Below, one piece after another: positions 46,348 through 59,090 of a stretch of 64,000 nucleotides of DNA. A model generated the notes under the pieces. That model was not told the DNA's origin, made no database searches, and saw only the letters and a list, made by a program, of their open reading frames with translations. A program made the position numbers and the translations under genes. Origin of the DNA: Beroe forskalii (Eukaryota > Ctenophora > Nuda > Beroida > Beroidae); NCBI GenBank assembly GCA_011033025.1, contig WFMF01000257.1, positions 62,001-126,000 of the forward strand. The letters run 5' to 3'. The first letter of the stretch is position 1. Every line of letters starts with the position of its first letter.

Positions 46348-46447
46348 NNNNNNNNNNNNNNNNNNNNNNNNNNNNNNNNNNNNNNNNNNNNNNNNNNNNN
46401 NNNNNNNNNNNNNNNNNNNNNNNNNNNNNNNNNNNNNNNNNNNNNNN
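46348..46447. other. Assembly gap of 100 N
   Basis: A run of exactly 100 N is the usual placeholder for a join of unknown length. Sequence order across it is a scaffold inference. Confidence 0.98.
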
Positions 46448-46929
46448 ATCAGATGATTGAAGTAAATACAAATTCGCCTATGATTGCGACGTACAGAGGA
46501 AAGGTTCAATTAAAATTTTTCATATCAACTAAAAATAACTAGTTAAACTGGGCTAAGTTTGGGATCTTTCACCCTCTACCGTGGAACTCTAGCATGAGTC
46601 AATTTGAATCAAAAATTAAAGAATAATACACACATCAGTCACTGTGGCCTCTTGTTCTTCTGGCATAAACTTGAGAAGTAGGGTAAACGTTCCTCTAACC
46701 TCATGTGTCATTCTGTAGCTAAGTGGAATGAAATTTAGTTTTAAGTTATAAACTTCATAAAGCACGATAGATTCTTATCATTAAACACAGTAATCTCGAA
46801 TATCGAGTGTGCCATGGAGTCTCACCGGCATACATGAAAATAAATCATGACAGAGCCAATGCGGAAGCCCCTAAGCACCACAACAGAAGGGAAAATGTGA
46901 CTGGACCCTTTCAGAGGTCTCATTTAAAT

Positions 46930-47345
46930 CTGAAAGTTGCGTGACTATCGCGTGTTCGTGAGTCAGCGCACGTGACTACTGACTATCACGTGACTATCGC
47001 GCTGCATGTAACATCAACACATCACATTGAAATCAGAAGTTGAAATTCAGCGATGCTGCAGCTAGTGTGAAATTGTACGTCGCATTTTCCGACTTTTATT
47101 GCAGCTAGTGTAAAATTGCACGTTGCAACCTCAATTTTCTGATTTTAATTTCAAAACATCACATTGAAATCGAAGTTAAATCACAAAACATCACATTGAA
47201 ATCAAGTTAAATCATTTCAGCGATGCTGCAGCTAGTGTAAAATTGTACGTCGCATTTTCCGATTTTTTATTGCAGTTAGTGTAAAATTGCACGTTGCAAC
47301 CTCAATTTTCTCTGATTTTAATTTCAAATAAACTTAATTTTCCGA
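46930..47345. repeat. Two-copy tandem repeat of about 175 bp
   Basis: CAGCGATGCTGCAGCTAGTG plus TAAAATTGCACGTTGCAACC and GATTTTAATTTCAAA blocks occur twice, near 47,045-47,160 and 47,220-47,335. CACGTGACTA words precede them. Confidence 0.7.
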
Positions 47346-48810
47346 TTTTAATTTGAAATGAAATAGATCGAAAAAATATAGCCGGTTTTCTTGACTGAAA
47401 ATCTTATTTCCAGACGCAATTTCAATGTCCTAAAGTTTGGTACTCACGTAAAATCCGTCATGCACTTGAGGAGCTGAGTGAGCTGAGGAGGCATCAAAAA
47501 CAAGGAGTGAAGAATTAGGAATCCTTGCCAGAAAAGATACCCCGAGGGGTATGCCCGGGGGTAAAAAAACCCTTCGGCGAATAAAATGCGACTCAAGAGA
47601 AGAAATAATTCATTCTGTAATAACTTAAACGGATATCACAAACCACGTCAGAAAATGTTGAATCAACCCCATTCATACATACAGTTATGCTTCTCAACAA
47701 GACGCACATTTATTGGTATGAATCCATCCAGCTCACCATTCCTTACTCTCTTTCCATATACTACACCCTCGATTCCGCCATTCAGCGATCTCGAGGACGA
47801 ACTTTGAGCTTCGGCTCATGTTGCTGTTTTGTTTTAGAAACTGTTATATGTTCCCGCCCCGTATTTCATCCTCTTTGCAGCTTGAGGGTTCATTTAATAG
47901 CTCGATTAAATTAGTGTGTGTAGTTTGTATTTAAATTTTGTTTGAAAAATTTCATTTGCACAACAATTGCGCAGTGTTCGATTCAAACCGACAATTGCGC
48001 ACGCGCATGTTCGATTCAAAAGGGGGTGTTCGATTCGAAATGGTATAAGTAGCTATAAATTTTGTCGGGTGTTCGATTCAGAATGGTATAAGTAGCTATT
48101 TATACTACTTCAGTACTGTACGTGTTGATTAAACATATCGAATCAGTACCTCTGTTAGTGTTAGGGAATTTCTTGGGTACCAGGAGAGTCTGGCACACGG
48201 CAGAGTCAATCCTTTCTGAGACAAAGCAAAAAACCTGCTATCACTCTAGACAGCATCCAAAGTCACAAGCACGCTCTGAAGTGAGTCATTAGTAGTAAGG
48301 AAAAACTGCTGGCATGATAAAAGCCAGATAGGTACAATTAAAGGCACGTCAAGGACCTTCAGAGTGAAGGGCAGTGACCAGTGAGGTGAAGAGGAGTAAA
48401 AGAAGAGTAATTTTGAGGGCCCCTTATGTCGTCGTCTCGAGTAAACCAGTATTAATAACGTGTGTTTAAGTACACATAATTGTACTTAAGTGTAAGCAAA
48501 AGCACATTAAATACGATGAATAACAACATTTATGACATGTACACACGAAGTCACATAAATAAGACACTCACCTATGTCTTAGCATAATCACTATGTACAT
48601 GAATAACACACGCAAACAACACAAAATAACGTAATTCAAAGCATAAGTAGAGTATCAGCCTCTACTGCCTCTTTCACTTGATAAATTGCACCAAAAGACC
48701 CAAATCCCTATCCGATATCATGATTTAGGACATTATTTAGTTCTATAACTACCTTTAAATGAATTTAATGCTGTATAAGGCAGATCATAGAAATTTCATT
48801 AGACTAAAAT
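47346..48810. other. Spacer with GTTCGATTCA repeats
   Basis: GTTCGATTCAAA/GAA words recur at 47,975-48,090, two of them followed by ATGGTATAAGTAGCTAT. No gene is supported. Confidence 0.5.
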
Positions 48811-48926
48811 TTATTGGCCTTTAGTTTGACCGGCCCCACATTAGCCGGCCTTTTTTTAATCGGCCCTTTGGACAAAAATTTCAAAGCCATTTTTGTCTTT
48901 AAGGGCCGGTTAAATAAAGGCCAATA
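48811..48926. mobile_element. 116-bp MITE
   Basis: Inverted ends TTATTGGCCTTTA and TAAAGGCCAATAA with GACCGGCC / GGGCCGGTT further in. It folds as one hairpin. Confidence 0.75.
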
Positions 48927-49487
48927 AGGTAGGTGGCAGTTGCCTTTTGTGAAATTATCGTGCGTGTCGATTTTTACCATTCTTGTTTAATACTGAAGTT
49001 AGTTCGAATTTACACGGTGAGTCCCCGTTAGGGATTATAAATCATTGTAAATCATCGTAATGATTATTACAAAAACTTGAATAACACTGCCCCGTCCGGG
49101 CACCGTCCTTTCCGGTGCACCATTCGGAGACCCGCTGTTCACCAGGACGGAGAGTATGTACAAGTTGAGGTGGCAAATGCTATGATTAAGCTTGGGTCAG
49201 AATTTTGTCCCATGCTCTGCTGTCACAGTCTACAATCTCTATTTTTTATTTTAAAATTTCAATTATAGAATTATCGTACAATATCATTCTTAAATAAACC
49301 ATATCTTGGCGTAATCATCAAAACGAAAATATTATGGGATAACCCAAATAATTGTGGCTAAACTTGCAACACAGTATGAAACCAGGGGGGGTCCACCGGC
49401 CAACGGCCAACGGCCAATTGGCCGAAATTGGGAATTTTTTAGACGGTTGGCCGGTTGGCCGTTTTTCTATTTTTGAGATTTTCCGGT

Positions 49488-50309
49488 CTTTAGGGGGGTG
49501 CAATCAAAAAACTCCCAGAGAGAAAGTTGCTTGTTATAGTTCAAAGAACACGCCTGAGTACATTTGAAGACACTTATTATCGAAATTGCGAAAAAATGTG
49601 AAGTTAAAGATAATCGAGCTCATTTTCGTAGTCTAGAACTTTTAGTAACTCATAGACCAGGATCATCCTACTGTTTAAGTCTCAATAGGTTCACCTCGAG
49701 GTGACGAGGTATTGAATATCCCCCAGTGCCCAGGAAAGTATTGGAGTGCCCTGTAAGCCTGTAAGGAGCCGTGTAATGAATCAATCACCCTGACATTGTC
49801 ATTAGACTATTGAGTATTGGAGCTAACGTTGGCTTCCCAGAATTCTGTCAACACCAAGGCTTTGCTACCATTGAAATCCACTCCTGCTCCCACTTCCACT
49901 TTAGGGGGGTGCAATCAAAAAACTCCCAGAGAGAAAGTTGCTTGTTATAGTTCAAAGAACACGCCTGAGTACATTTGAAGACACTTATTATCGAAATTGC
50001 GAAAAAATGTGAAGTTAAAGATAATCGAGCTCATTTTCGTAGTCTAGAACTTTTAGTAACTCATAGACCAGGATCATCCTACTGTTTAAGTCTCAATAGG
50101 TTCACCTCGAGGTGACGAGGTATTGAATATCCCCCAGTGCCCAGGAAAGTATTGGAGTGCCCTGTAAGCCTGTAAGGAGCCGTGTAATGAATCAATCACC
50201 CTGACATTGTCATTAGACTATTGAGTATTGGAGCTAACGTTGGCTTCCCAGAATTCTGTCAACACCAAGGCTTTGCTACCATTGAAATCCACTCCTGCTC
50301 CCACTTCCA
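49488..50309. repeat. Perfect 411-bp tandem duplication
   Basis: The sequence from TTTAGGGGGGTGCAATC at 49,489 recurs from 49,900 with no difference that I can see over its length. This is either a very recent duplication or an assembly repeat error. Confidence 0.85.
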
Positions 50310-50639
50310 GGGCCTTTTCACCACTAATATCACCTTTCAGCAACTAATATTACCTTCTACCACAGCATTGCTTTCTTCATCTTTACTTCTTTACCTCCCA
50401 CCTCCATTCTTCACCGCCCCTCTTTCCGGTACAGTCCTCTCTGCAGTCTGAAAGTGCCCCCAACACTGTAGCATCATGCATTCCTTAGCCATGTCTCACC
50501 TTAGGACCTTTGCCTCATGATTCCTCATGATTCCTCATGACCAGCCACTGCTCCTCAACTTCCTTCTGAGTCTTCTACCCAGTCTCCTCTTCAGTCTTTT
50601 CATCCTGATTCCTGATCTGCAGCCCCTTTTAAATGGATT

Positions 50640-51300
50640 CCTAGTCCATCCCCCTACTGAACCCCTGTTGACCCCCTACTGACCCCCTGCTGACCCTCAA
50701 CTGACCCATGGTGAACCCCTGCTGAACCCCTGGTGAACCCTTGCAGACTCCCTGGTGAACTCCTACAAACCCCCTGCTGACCCCTGGTGAACCCCTGTTG
50801 ACCTCCTACTGACCCCCACTAACCCCTGGAGAAACCCCAACTAACCTCCTGGCAACTCCCTGGCGAACTCCAACTGACCCCTGCTGACCCTCTACTGACT
50901 CTGACACCCTAGTGGACCCCTACTGACCTGGTGAAATCCTACCGTTGAACCCCTGCTGACCCCATACTGAGATAGGACCCCTGCTGACACCCAGGTGAGT
51001 CCCTACTGACTCCCAGCTGACCCGCTACTGACTCCCTGGTGAACACTGACTGACCCCATACTGAACCCCTGCTGACCCCCAGGTGAACCCCTATTGAATC
51101 CCTGCTGACTCCCTGGTGAACTCCTACTAACTGCTGATGACCCCCACTTACCCCTACTGACCCCCTGGCGATCCCCAATACCCCTGCTGACCATCTGGTG
51201 ACCCCACTATCACCCTGGTGAGTCCCTATTGAACCCCTGCTCACTGCTGGCCTGCTGAACCCCTGCCATGCTGACTCCTGGTAAAACCCTACTGAAAACT
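50640..51300. repeat. Degenerate CCCCTGCTGACC / CCCTGGTGAAC minisatellite
   Basis: Units of roughly 12-15 bp vary between GACCCCCTACTG, AACCCCTGCTG and CCCCTGGTGA. The 151-residue minus-strand frame is repeat-driven. Confidence 0.85.
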
Positions 51301-51810
51301 TTCTGATCATTGTTTCGAGACTTGTCATGAGTGATTTTGAACATATAAAGATATAAAAGTATAAAACACTTAAAATTTCAATTCGCCTCATCATATCTTA
51401 TCATGACTCTTCAGTCATCATGGCGTGTCAATGACCAGATGACCTATGTACCCTCAACAGCTCAGCACACGAAAATACCAATAGCAACTTTCAAAATTCT
51501 TTCTTTCTTTGATTTTGGCAACATTCAAAACAGCATTTTGTAAAATTTATGGAGCTTGAGCCTTCTTCAAGCATAAGGGCAAATTTTGATTGTTTCAACG
51601 ACCTCAGTTGACACATTTGACACCCCCCACCAATCAAATTAGCGGGAAAATGTCGGTTAAGGAAATTGTAACAACTTTTTCTCTCACAACTTTCAACTAA
51701 AATGCTTCTGGCCGAAACCAGGGGTAAAAAACGAAAAAAAACGGCCAACCGGCCAATTGGCCGAAATGGCACATTTTTAAGACGGTTGGCCGTTGGCCGG
51801 TGGACCACCC

Positions 51811-53190
51811 CAAACCAAGAAAGAAAACTGCAGGTTCAACCTTGCCATAGCAAGAAGATCAGGACAAACTGACAGGATAAGGGCCAGGAGGTGGGGTAGA
51901 GTAAAAAGGCAGGATGGTGAAAGAAAACTGCGTCCAAACTATGGTGCAGAGTGTGCATGTTGCAAAGAAGACGCCATGGCAGTAATGGACAAAATTCCAG
52001 TCAAATACAGCAGTAAAGATGCCATGCGGAGTTGCAATTCAGAGGCAGGTGCCCTGAATTTGGGGCTCCCGCAGGCACATCGCGGCAACGGACAGGTTCC
52101 GCATGATTGTGCGAAGGTTTAATGAAAACTGGAGAGGTTACTCGCAACGAAAATTGAGAAAAGAATGAGAGACGTGAACAGCTGGAATCAGCACACAGGG
52201 ATGAGCACATGTCTGCAAAGCTGCAGCTCTTCCAGCTCTAATTGGGTTACAATACACCCCCGCTTCCGTCTCTGCGGTCCTATTCCGCTAAAACAAACAT
52301 GCCGGGCGTACCTCAATTAGTGAAAATTGACTTAGTGACGTCAATCGGGCCACCGCGCTGCTGCGCGTGAGAGCGTGGTCCGCGCAGGCTCCTGGGAAGT
52401 ATTCCTCCTTGATTGCTGCAATAAGAATTATCTTCAATCTTGTTGTACCTTTTATCAACGACACTTTTACCAGTGATTCAATTGTTTTCCTGCGTTATAC
52501 TACCTACACAATGATAGTGACACTCATCATGATAGGGTAAGTCCTTTCATTCCTTAAATCACTACCCTAAAACCATAACAGTTGGAGTTCGCAACTACCA
52601 CTGAAGTGTGGTAATGATAACATCCGTCACGAACACGATTGTTTATAAGTAATCTGATACAACAAATTAAACCAAGTACACAAAGTAGTGTTACGACTAT
52701 CAAAGTATATAGTAGTCTCACGACAAGTTTTGATCGATTTAAAGGGTAGTACTGTATTTTTATCTACAAACTACAGTACAGAATTGCTGTAGTCCGTTCA
52801 GCCATGTCAATAAGGTTAATAAAGTATAATAAAGTTCATGCTACGGTTTAAGAAGTAAGTAACGAACAAGAAGTTATAAAAGAACAAGAGCTCATGCTAC
52901 GGTTCAAGAAACATTAGTTACTAATGAACACGGAAGGAATAAATGGTACTACTAATAATTTAAATTAATAAGGCCTAAAAAACATCAGGTGCTCATGGGT
53001 TTAAACGGGTCGTCAGTTGGGTAAAGTCAGCGTCAAACAAAAATTCCGAGGAGCCGCGCGCGATTTCTAAAATATGCATCTACTTGAGCCTGTGACGTCA
53101 CGGAACTCGGCACTGGATAGTCACGTGACGTAACGACATTGTTGCATACAACCACAGTACAGTACGTATAAGCTTAACTGCGGGCTGCGA
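51811..53190. other. Unassigned region
   Basis: A GC-balanced stretch at about 51,830-52,240 looks faintly coding on the plus strand (for example RFNENWRGYSQRK near 52,117-52,155) but has stops and no recognisable family. A GC-rich part lies at 52,340-52,390. Nothing else. Confidence 0.35.
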
Positions 53191-53212
53191 TACAGCACTG
53201 TGCAGTGCTGTA
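53191..53212. repeat. 22-bp perfect palindrome
   Basis: TACAGCACTG, TG, CAGTGCTGTA. Confidence 0.9.
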
Positions 53213-53449
53213 CGAACCGTTTGTGGTTGCTGACACTTGACAGTGGTCAGAATTTGAAGTTGACCAGAGTGTACTCAATGTATAATGCACATAGTACAAT
53301 GTACATTTGGCTGGCAGTTTCCTCGAAGCTGAAAGCAGTAACAACTCCAAATCCCACTCATGTTTGTGAAAATTTACGAAGCAGTGTATTCTCCAGAAAT
53401 TAGTTTCACTGTCCAAGCACCAAGTTTTCCGGTCCCAGAAAATTATCGA

Positions 53450-53805
53450 CCAAGCTTTATCATACATTGTGGAATGAAAATCGGCGGTATCGTTACAAAA
53501 TCGGTCCTGCCAAAATGAGTTAGCAAATACATCAAACAGATACACAGTATGCGTATCCTTTTGACCTTTTTGAGTTCTGGAATGAAAAAAAGGTTCCAAA
53601 CATTTTGTATCAAACTATCAAAACAAGCATAAATCATACGTTGTGGAATGAAAATCAGCGGTTTATCGTTACAAAATCGGTCCTGCAAAATGAATTAGCG
53701 AAATACATCACAACAGATACACAGTATGCGTCTCCTTTTGACCTTTATTGAGTTCTGGGATGAAAAATGATTCAACAAGCATTTCGTATAAAACAAGCAT
53801 AATTC
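53450..53805. repeat. Two-copy tandem repeat of about 180 bp
   Basis: TTGTGGAATGAAAATC(G/A)GC, ACAAAATCGGTCCTGC and ACAGATACACAGTATGCGT recur in the same order at 53,467 and 53,640, with small indels. Confidence 0.85.
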
Positions 53806-54439
53806 AATGTAAATGCAATGCATTGTGTATTAAATGTATTAAATGCTATGCATATTTTGAAATCTTAAACTTCATGCTTTCCACAGTAAAATTGAAAAAT
53901 TTGGCCAGTGTTAGCATTTCTAAAGAAGAATGCCCTTCTGTTACAGGAAAAGACAAAATTTCGACGGATTGTATGGATATCAATTGAAATAAAGCTCTCA
54001 GGAGTAGGCTACAAGGCTACAAGCATACTCATTGACGTAAGCTACGTATGGAAGGTAAATTTAGCAGGAACGTGTCCGGTAGAAAATTGGATGCTGAGCT
54101 AATATCAGTCCATTAAAAGCCTGTGCGTAGTGTGAGTTAATGAAATTGTGATCAACGTCATAATTAAAGTTATTACCGAGAAAAAATCACTTCTTTCATC
54201 CTCTCCACTGTACACTGCCAAATGTACTAGAACTAATTTCCTTCCATTATGCATTCTTGTTGATAAGTGATTAAATTGAATTTCAGAAAACGAAATTATG
54301 AATTATTACATTTAACACTTTAAACTACATTGAAAGCTCACGTTAAAGCTATAATCTTATAATGTAAAATGACAGTTTTTGACATTGAATAAAGCATGCG
54401 ACTTCAATATGGGGAATATTCAAAAAAGAATGACCAGTT

Positions 54440-55425
54440 ATAACTGGTTGGAATAGTGAGAACAGGTGTGTGACACTGGTGGGAATAGTGACAACAGGTG
54501 TGTGACACTAGTGGGAATAGTGAAAACAGGTGTCTGACACTGGTTGAAATAGTGATAACAGGTGTGTGACACTGGTGGGAATATGAGAACAGGTGTTTGA
54601 CACTGGTTGAAATAGTGATAGCAGGTGTGTGACTGTGTGACACTGTTGGGAATATGAGAACAGGTGTTTGACACTGGTGAGAACTGAGAACAGTGATAAT
54701 AGGTGTGTGCCACTGGTTGGAATAGTGAGAACAGGTGTGTGACACTGGTGGGAATAGTGACAACAGGTGTGTGACACTAGTGGGAATAGTGAGAACAGGT
54801 GTGTGACACTGGTGGGAACAGTGAGAACAGGTGCGTGACACTGGTGGGAATAGTGAGAACAGGTGTGTGACACTGGCGGAGATATTGAGAACAGGTGTGT
54901 GACACTGGTGGGAATAGTTAGAACGGGTGTGTGGCACTGGTAGGAATGGTGAGAACAGGTGTGTGACACTGGTGGGAACAGTGATAACAGATGTGTGCCA
55001 CTGGTGGAAATAGTGAGAACAGGTGTGTGACACTGGTGAGAATAGTGAGAACAGGTGTGTGACACTGGTGGGAATAGTTAGAACAGGTGTGTGGCACTGG
55101 TAGGAATGGTGAGAACAGGTGTGTGACACTGGTGGGAACAGTGATAACAGGTGTGTGACACTGGTGGGAATAGTGAAAACAGGTGTGTGACACTGGTGGG
55201 AACAGTGAGAACAGGAGTGTGACACTGGTGGGGACAGTGATAACAGGTGTGTGACACTGGTGGAAATAGTGATAACAGGTGTGTGACACTGGTGGGAATA
55301 GTGAAAACAGGTGTGTGACACTGGTGGGAATAGTGAGAACGGGTGTGTGACACTGCCCACTGGTGGGAATAGTAAGAACAGGTGTTTGGCACTGGTGGAA
55401 ATATTGATAACAGGTGATTGACATT
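54440..55425. repeat. 32-bp minisatellite, about 30 copies
   Basis: Unit GTGAGAACAGGTGTGTGACA then CTGGTGGGAATA. Thirty-two is not a multiple of three, so all three minus frames cycle through each other and show the same 32-residue protein period. The 318-, 185- and 168-residue frames are one artefact seen three ways. Confidence 0.95.
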
Positions 55426-56109
55426 TGACTCTATAATCTATATCTATGAGGAAAAAATAGTTGACACGTCCTTATATCGTGTTTGCGAGATAATTAACAG
55501 TCTTTCACATGAGCAAAATAATGAACAAAAACACGAGACAGAACGCCTTATACCTAATTGAAGAATTGATCAACACGGTTATCACAGAATTTTGATTCAT
55601 TGTTCTAGCTTCATTTTGATATAAAATGACATCACTTTGTGACATGGTATAGGTGTTAATGTTGGAGCAGAACTTTCAGTGACGAATTGATAGCTTTGAC
55701 ATAATTTTCTTTAAAAACTTCGACCACAATACTCCTATGCACATAATATTATATTATCATAACTTATGAGGATCTTAATTATGGGTCCCTACACTCTAAG
55801 TGAACTTTGTAATGCAAGTTTAGAGTTTCACAGAACGCTATCCAGTGTACACTGTGCTGACCTACTACATTGTTTATCTAATAGATGTACACACATTTTG
55901 TTAATTCCCGCTTACACATTTACACATTTATCATCAAGCAAATTAGAAGGCTGGGAAGGGGAACTAATTAATAAAAACGGAATTGCGCATTTGCCGAGAA
56001 GCAGTCTGCAGATCTGTTCGTAAATTAATTATTGTGTCTGGATAGGGCGGGGTTGTTTCCACCTCGGGTCGGGTTCTCGATGCAGGAAAAAAGGTCGGAT
56101 TTAGCAGGG
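55426..56109. other. Unassigned AT-rich spacer
   Basis: No gene or repeat I can support. Confidence 0.5.
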
Positions 56110-56521
56110 TTAATAACTTAATGCTTGGAACTTTTGGAAATAGATATGGAACTGTCGCAACAACAATTTCTATATTTCTATACCATTACTCCATTAGATC
56201 AATTATCTCATATTCAGTGTAATACTGTAATAGAAGTCCAATAGAAGTGATTAATTAGTTTCGGAATGTTCACAATCAAAATGTGGGGGTCTGGGGGCGC
56301 AGCCCCCAGAAGCCAGACACGTCATGTTAAAAGAATATCAGAACTTGTAATAGGATTTTATACACAAATTTCAAAATTCTAGGCTAAAAGTTTCTTAATT
56401 TCTTAATTTTAAATCAGTGAAGTTTCTTAATTTTTTCAAAATTCTAGGCTAAGTTTCTTAAATTTTCGGAAATCCTAGGCTAAGTTTCTTATAGACAGTT
56501 TCTTATAAAAAAACTGAGTGT
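56110..56521. mobile_element. Inverted relative of the 15.3-kb nested element
   Basis: Inverted match to about 15,308-15,800. It shares GGGGGCGCAGCCCCC with flanks TTCGGAATGTTCACAATCA and CTTCTATTGGACT, and ends AAAAAAACTGAGTGTA at 56,521. About 100 bases present in the first copy are missing. It is a third family member in the window. Confidence 0.7.
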
Positions 56522-58430
56522 ATGTTCGATCTTGCGGCATGCAACTCTTTCGTGCAATTTTTGTACTCCAGCGTTTAGTGCAATTACCACGGGGGGGGGG
56601 GGGGGGGGGTGGGCGGGGTCTGGATGGTCGGGCCGCATGCCTATTTTGGTACCTAACTGTTAAGCCAAATTTTTAACCCACCAGTGGGGTTCTTATCCCA
56701 AGTGGTTGCTGAAAATCGATAACTTTCACCCACCCAATTGATGCTGATTTATTGATGGTAACATCTCGATTAAATCCCATAGACTAGCGAGTCCTAATTT
56801 TGTTTGGCATTTCTCCTCCCATCTCATGATTGTCGCTTGTCACCTACACCTTAACTGGCATGTGGCCCGGCCGTTTGGCTCCTGCCCCCCGATTAACAAC
56901 CCAACTTGCGTTATAAAAACCACTGATGCAATGATGAAGTTTCGGAATGGTTCACTGGTTCAGACATAACTGCGCTCTGGTTGCTACTTTCGCTGTTTAC
57001 TTAGGTTAAAATTCCTTTCGTTCCTTGCTATAAGTTTTGATACGTTATCATCTTCATTTGTTTTGAATAATTCTTGGGTTCAATTTTATACATCCGATGC
57101 TGTACTTTTAACGCCCTTCTATGCATGAAATACTTAATTCAAGCCAAAACAACTTCCTGGAAGAGACTTTAATTATTCTTGTTCATAACAAACTTTCCTT
57201 TAGTTGATTAATCATGATGCGATTAATGTTGAATATTGATGTTCAATGATGTAAGAGCAATTCTAAAATGGTTTTATAAACTCCCTACTTTTTGCCATTC
57301 CGTCGATCTTCATAGACTGCCAGTTATAAGTTCAGTAAGGTATAGATAAGTGTATGAACCAATTTTCATTCACGTTTTGTTTATTTGATTTTATGTTTTT
57401 TTTATTTGTTAGTTTCAGTAAGTGCCCCCTATTAAGTTGTTTATTTACAGTTTAATTGCATCGCCATTCTTTGATTCTGCCAGTTAAAAGTATGGTTAAA
57501 ATTTTGATCTTTTTTATTAATAACTGGACCTTTATTAAACCCTTACATTCTTAGTCAGAGATGAGAGATTCTATCCTCAGCTGCATTTTCACGCGAACGG
57601 TATTTAAGTTTGATTGCCTTTCGATTATTTAATTACATGATTTTTCATTTGCTACTTCTATTTCACTTGCTCGCTTTCATGTTATTCTTCATCTGCTACT
57701 AATACAATTTTATTAATATTATGCTGAAAGTATCTTAATTTATATCTTGAATTTATCTTTCAGTAAATTAACTAAAGTAAATTAACTAAAGTAATTAACT
57801 AAAGTAATTAACTAAAGTAAATTAACTAAAGTAAATTAACTAAAGTAAATTAAATAAATTTGTTTTTGCTTCCCACTTGATTTTTCATAGTGCAGCCTTT
57901 CGCTGCAGTGAGCCGATTGCTTTCGTACAGGGTGCAGTTATGTATCTCAATTGATACTTTTTTATTTTTCCCACCACCTACAGTCTACACATCCAAGGAA
58001 TCTCTGTTCAACACAACCAACTAGTCACTTGAGGTTAGTTGGAAATGGTACACACTCGCAGTATATGCTGCAAATATTTTTTGGATATCGAGGAGAAATG
58101 ACTTGGTTCGACATTGAGTGTGTCCCATAACCAAGGACATTGTCTAAACGTTCGGTAACCCCGGACCTATATGGCGAGTTCCTCGATATGCAAAAAAAAA
58201 AAAAAAAAACGAAATCGAAACGAATATGATTTGTTTCTGTTATCATGGCCTTACGTTGAATGTAGATAGATACCAATAACCAAACTGGTATTCTACCTAA
58301 ATTATGTTCCTTTGCACGTGTTATAAAGTGTGAAAGCCGCGCGGGGCATCTGATTTGTAATTGTATGGCGTCTTCACTTGCAACTATGAATTTCAATCAA
58401 TCAATCATAAGATTGTCATTAAGTTTCCTT
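56522..58430. other. Unassigned spacer with simple repeats
   Basis: Holds an 18-base G run (56,592-56,609), a TAACTAAAGTAAAT tandem repeat of 14-15 bp (57,770-57,860) and an A run (58,192-58,209). No gene is supported. Confidence 0.5.
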
Positions 58431-58433
58431 ACC

Positions 58434-58633
58434 AGTGTCTGCACTCTCGACCAGGTCCTTGACGAAAGGAAGGTCGTGGATGAGGACGTTAGTGTCTAGA
58501 ACCAGGTACTCCCCCACATCAGGATCAGAGGGAAGGGGGCTGCTCCCCCTTTTCTCAGCATTACAGGGACTGCTCCCCCTTTCTTCTGCAGTAAAGGGGC
58601 TGCTACTCCTTTTCTCAGCGTTACAGGAGGCTA
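58434..58633 (-). CDS. PIN-domain exon, SWT1-like
   Basis: The acceptor is CTCTTATAG near 58,634. The donor is strong (CTG|GTAAGGAAA near 58,434). The C-terminal half reads GEYLVLDTNVLIHDLPFV, the first strand and catalytic Asp of a PIN nuclease domain. The L-x-x-L-x-F-V pattern after DTN is closest to SWT1, a nuclear mRNP surveillance nuclease; DIS3 and SMG6 are alternatives. The N-terminal half is three related units (NAEKRSSSP, TAEERGSSP, NAEKRGSSP) encoded by a 30-36 bp tandem duplication. Following exons with the remaining acidic residues were not found within the window. Confidence 0.6.
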
Positions 58634-58944
58634 TAAGAGTATGGGTGTGAGCTATCAATGAGTTGGGGCAACAATATGAAGTTCAATAATTATAGCAATC
58701 ATTTTAGGCGCACCCAGTAAATTTTCTTAACCGAACTTCAGGAACTAATCTATGTCACTCTTTCTACTTTATCTGTAATATTCTTGAATACGGGTTTTGG
58801 CTTAGCCATGCCCCTGTTTCCGGAGGTATCTCCAAATGTTCATCCCCGATCGTTCTAATGAAGTAGGTAATGATTTTCGTATCACTGTCTCACTGTTTAT
58901 CTGGCACCAGAGGTACATGGACATATGACTATTGATTCCACGTA

Positions 58945-59090
58945 CCTTGACTCCTTCCTCTTATTCCGGTCAGAACAGCAGATAATCTCTCTCTTGTTAT
59001 TCTTGCGACCTTCTCGCATGAAATAACGTTTCCCACTCACGCTATAATTCTTTGACCAGCTTTTTGTTGTCCTTCCGCTCTTAGAGCCCA
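58945..59090 (-). CDS. Possible basic exon upstream of the PIN exon
   Basis: A Lys/Arg/Ser-rich frame (KSGRTTKSWSKNY, GRKNNKREIICC, NRKRKES-like) is followed by an acceptable donor AAG|GTACGT near 58,943. The basic, low-complexity composition would suit the N-terminal region of a SWT1-type protein. The acceptor is uncertain. Confidence 0.25.

Larger units (their letters stand above)
49385..51810. mobile_element. TIR element of about 2.4 kb with GGCCAACGGCCAA ends
   Basis: The left end reads GGTCCACCGGCCAACGGCC then CAATTGGCCGAAAT. The right end (51,735-51,806) carries the inverse, ending GGCCGGTGGACCACCCC. Each end is itself rich in GGCCAA/TTGGCC palindromes. Between them lie a perfect 411-bp tandem duplication and a CCCCTGCTGAC-type minisatellite. 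No transposase was found. Confidence 0.6.

Noticed and set aside
46336..46542. Open frame across 46,348-46,447
   Set aside because: It runs through 100 N and is meaningless as a protein.
51491..51808. 105-residue minus-strand protein
   Set aside because: Its start lies in the GGCCAA terminal repeat of the 49.4-51.8 kb element and the rest is AT-rich spacer with no family features.
54404..55424. 318-residue His/Ser-rich protein
   Set aside because: It is a frame through the 32-bp minisatellite, and the same period appears in all three minus frames.
56592..56609. Third end of the P-like transposon at the 18-base G run
   Set aside because: The G run is not followed by CTCA(A)GCAGTAA, the diagnostic part of the terminal repeat.
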